The position numbers and the translations under genes are program-made. From NCBI GenBank assembly GCA_934489945.1, contig CAKSSY010000015.1:1-30935 (forward strand): 30,935 nt of DNA, read 5' to 3'. The stretch comes from an uncultured Eubacteriales bacterium. Lineage in GTDB: Bacteria > Bacillota > Clostridia > Oscillospirales > CAG-272. The notes under the pieces were generated by a model that did no database searches, was not told the DNA's origin, and saw only the letters and a list, made by a program, of their open reading frames with translations. Positions 29,431 through 30,935 of this stretch are shown piece by piece; the stretch's first letter is position 1, and each line of letters starts with the position of its first letter.

Positions 29431-30846
29431 ATGGTCAATACCACAGTAAGAATTGATAGTATTGAGATTAAAAATTTTAAGAATGTCGGTTACGGACATC
29501 TTGACTTTGAAGATTCAAAAAAAGGCGGCAAGGCAAGCATCCTCGGATTATATGGACAAAACGGCTCCGGCAAAACAGCTCTGATTGATGCTTTGGAGCT
29601 GCTTCGTCTTGCGCTTTCAGGTAAAGCAATTCCGGCTTATTTTGCCGACTATATCAACGTTGACAGCGAATATGCAACACTCAAATACGGCTTTAAGGTC
29701 AGCAATCAGAAAACAGACTGCACCTATTCCGCTTTCTACGAGGTAAGCCTTCGCCGGGACATTGATAATACCGAGCATAACACAGAGCAGCCATCGGTTG
29801 ACGAGCACTATAAAGCCGTATTGTTCAATGAGGTGCTTTCCTACTCCTATGAATGCGGAGATAAAAAGGTTCGCCTTTCTCCTGTTATCGACACAAGGAC
29901 AGCTGAGGATGTTGTTTTTGTCCCGGCCACCAAGTATCGTTCGATTGTCGGCAAAGACAAGGAGAGTTTAACCGGTCTCTTAGTAGCAAAGCAGCTTGCA
30001 TCGGCAACATCCCGTTCCTTTATCTTCTCAAGGGAACTGTTGAATGCGACCCGGAAAAGCTGCACGGACGATTGCCATCTTTCCCTTATAGAAAGCCTTG
30101 TGTTCTTCGGGAATTTCCAGCTGTTCGTTATTAACACGACCAATTCCGGTCTTATCAGCATGAATGCGCTTCCGCTTGCATTTAACTATGCCGAGAACGG
30201 AAAAGCATCTATCGGCAATATCCTGATCAAGCTGAATGAGCCGTCCCTGATTCCCGTGGATGCACTGAATGTCGTCCACAAAGTCATTGACTGCATGAAC
30301 GTGGTTCTGAAACAGCTCGTTCCAGGTTTAACGATCAGCGTAAAGGATATGGGTTCTCAGCTTTTCTCAAACGGTGCTCCCGGCTACCGCATTCAGCTCA
30401 TGTCCAACAAGAACAGCCGAGAAATTCCGCTGCAATACGAATCTGAGGGTATCAAAAAGTTGATTTCCATCTTGCAGTTGTTGATTGTAATATACAACAA
30501 GCCATCAATGACTGTTGCAATTGACGAGCTGGATTCCGGCGTGTTTGAATATCTGCTTGGCGAGGTCCTGCGCATCATCGCGGAAAAAGGAAAGGGACAG
30601 CTTATTTTCACTTCCCACAATCTCCGACCGTTGGAAACGCTCGATAAGTCCTTTATCGCGTTTACAACGACCAATCCGCAGAACCGTTATATCCGCATGA
30701 GCAATGTGAAAACAACCAACAACCTTCGCGACTTCTATTACCGTGATATCGTACTCGGAGAACAGAGTGAGCCTGTGTACGAGCCGACAAACAACAGTGA
30801 AATTGCGATGGCGTTCAGAGAGGCAGGAAATCCGGATGCCACGTAA
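29431..30846 (+). CDS. AAA family ATPase (OLD/SMC/ABC-like), probable defence component
   Basis: 471 residues from ATG 29431, chosen because AAAGGAGG lies 7 nt upstream and the promoter is at 29350-29378; an upstream in-frame extension is not supported. The N-terminus IDSIEIKNFKNVGYGHLDF is the typical opening of OLD/RecF-like ATPases. Walker A is GQNGSGKT (42-49). A signature-like segment, YESEGIKKLISIL, precedes Walker B VAIDELDSG with Asp365 and Glu366, and the H-loop is FTSHN with His396. This arrangement (AAA_15/AAA_21) is found in OLD, GajA, AriA and RloA-type proteins, mostly in phage defence. There is no fused nuclease domain; the next gene, overlapping by 11 nt, begins with a TOPRIM-like motif and would supply it. 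Role in defence is inference. Confidence 0.85.
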   Translation: MVNTTVRIDSIEIKNFKNVGYGHLDFEDSKKGGKASILGLYGQNGSGKTALIDALELLRLALSGKAIPAYFADYINVDSEYATLKYGFKVSNQKTDCTYSAFYEVSLRRDIDNTEHNTEQPSVDEHYKAVLFNEVLSYSYECGDKKVRLSPVIDTRTAEDVVFVPATKYRSIVGKDKESLTGLLVAKQLASATSRSFIFSRELLNATRKSCTDDCHLSLIESLVFFGNFQLFVINTTNSGLISMNALPLAFNYAENGKASIGNILIKLNEPSLIPVDALNVVHKVIDCMNVVLKQLVPGLTISVKDMGSQLFSNGAPGYRIQLMSNKNSREIPLQYESEGIKKLISILQLLIVIYNKPSMTVAIDELDSGVFEYLLGEVLRIIAEKGKGQLIFTSHNLRPLETLDKSFIAFTTTNPQNRYIRMSNVKTTNNLRDFYYRDIVLGEQSEPVYEPTNNSEIAMAFREAGNPDAT

Positions 30847-30935
30847 AAAGATTGTTTTTGTTATCGTTGAAGGACCTTCCGATGAAGAAGCGCTCGGCGT
30901 TCTCTTAAACCGCATTTATGACAGCAAAGCGGTCT
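30836..30935 (+). CDS. TOPRIM-like protein, N-terminal part only (runs off window)
   Basis: Only the first 33 residues are visible: MPRKKIVFVIVEGPSDEEAL then GVLLNRIYDSKAV. The pattern hydrophobic strand, V-E-G, S-D-E-x-x-L is the first TOPRIM motif, whose Glu is catalytic in topoisomerases, OLD nucleases and AriB-type (DUF4435) proteins. The ATG lies 8 nt inside the end of the ATPase gene, so the two are translationally coupled and likely work together. With the rest missing, nuclease activity cannot be judged. Confidence 0.7.
   Translation, partial: MPRKKIVFVIVEGPSDEEALGVLLNRIYDSKAV

Overview
The window looks like a chromosome segment of an anaerobic, low-to-mid GC Firmicute of class Clostridia, most likely an uncultured gut Oscillospirales-type lineage. 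The evidence is the rpsD-rpoA-rplQ order, strong AAGGAGG ribosome binding sites, sigma-A promoters with 17-bp spacers, small clostridial families (DUF6472, DUF3343, TIGR04076) and a guanine riboswitch before xpt. The taxonomic call is inference.

Layout. 1-1772: end of the ribosomal protein/RNA polymerase alpha operon, closed by a strong terminator. 2032-4017 (minus): a small TIGR04076-like gene, then a DUF3343 gene overlapping a cysteine desulfurase-like gene that has no canonical start codon and probably begins at CTG inside a CTGA overlap. 4346-6403: an EF-G-like GTPase lacking the usual switch-II histidine. 6538-12325: a purine module with consensus promoter, guanine-type riboswitch, terminator, xpt, a BMP-type lipoprotein, a double ABC ATPase and two permeases. 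12377-14173 (minus): glycogen branching enzyme. 14441-16276: typA/bipA with a TTG start. 16323-16526: a dense run of hairpins. 16562-19221 (minus): a D,D-carboxypeptidase followed by an (alpha/alpha)6-type glycosidase. 19537-22614: rhaB-rhaD, divergent from a DeoR-family regulator. 22734-27119: two tandem paralogous cytoplasmic GH50/agarase-like glycoside hydrolases with N-terminal DNRLRE/CBM96-like domains. 27231-28558 (minus): a DUF6472 protein and a class I mannose-6-phosphate isomerase.

At 28728-28771 lies the 3' part of a tRNA-Arg(CCU) gene (anticodon loop to CCA), still followed by its own terminator but without a 5' half. This is the signature of a tyrosine-recombinase attachment site. 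The DNA to its right is therefore read as the left end of an integrated element. It carries an excisionase-like HTH gene and a two-gene unit: an SMC/ABC-like AAA ATPase overlapping a protein that begins with a TOPRIM-like motif and runs off the window. That pair resembles OLD/Gabija/PARIS-type anti-phage systems in architecture and is the best candidate for an undescribed system here, though the second gene is cut by the window end.

Several parts can be read together: the purine riboswitch probably governs both salvage (xpt) and nucleoside uptake; the rhamnose catabolic genes, DeoR regulator and tandem hydrolases form a probable carbohydrate-use locus that lacks a rhamnose isomerase inside the window; and convergent genes are separated by unusually long, near-perfect hairpins, some sharing the same core sequence.
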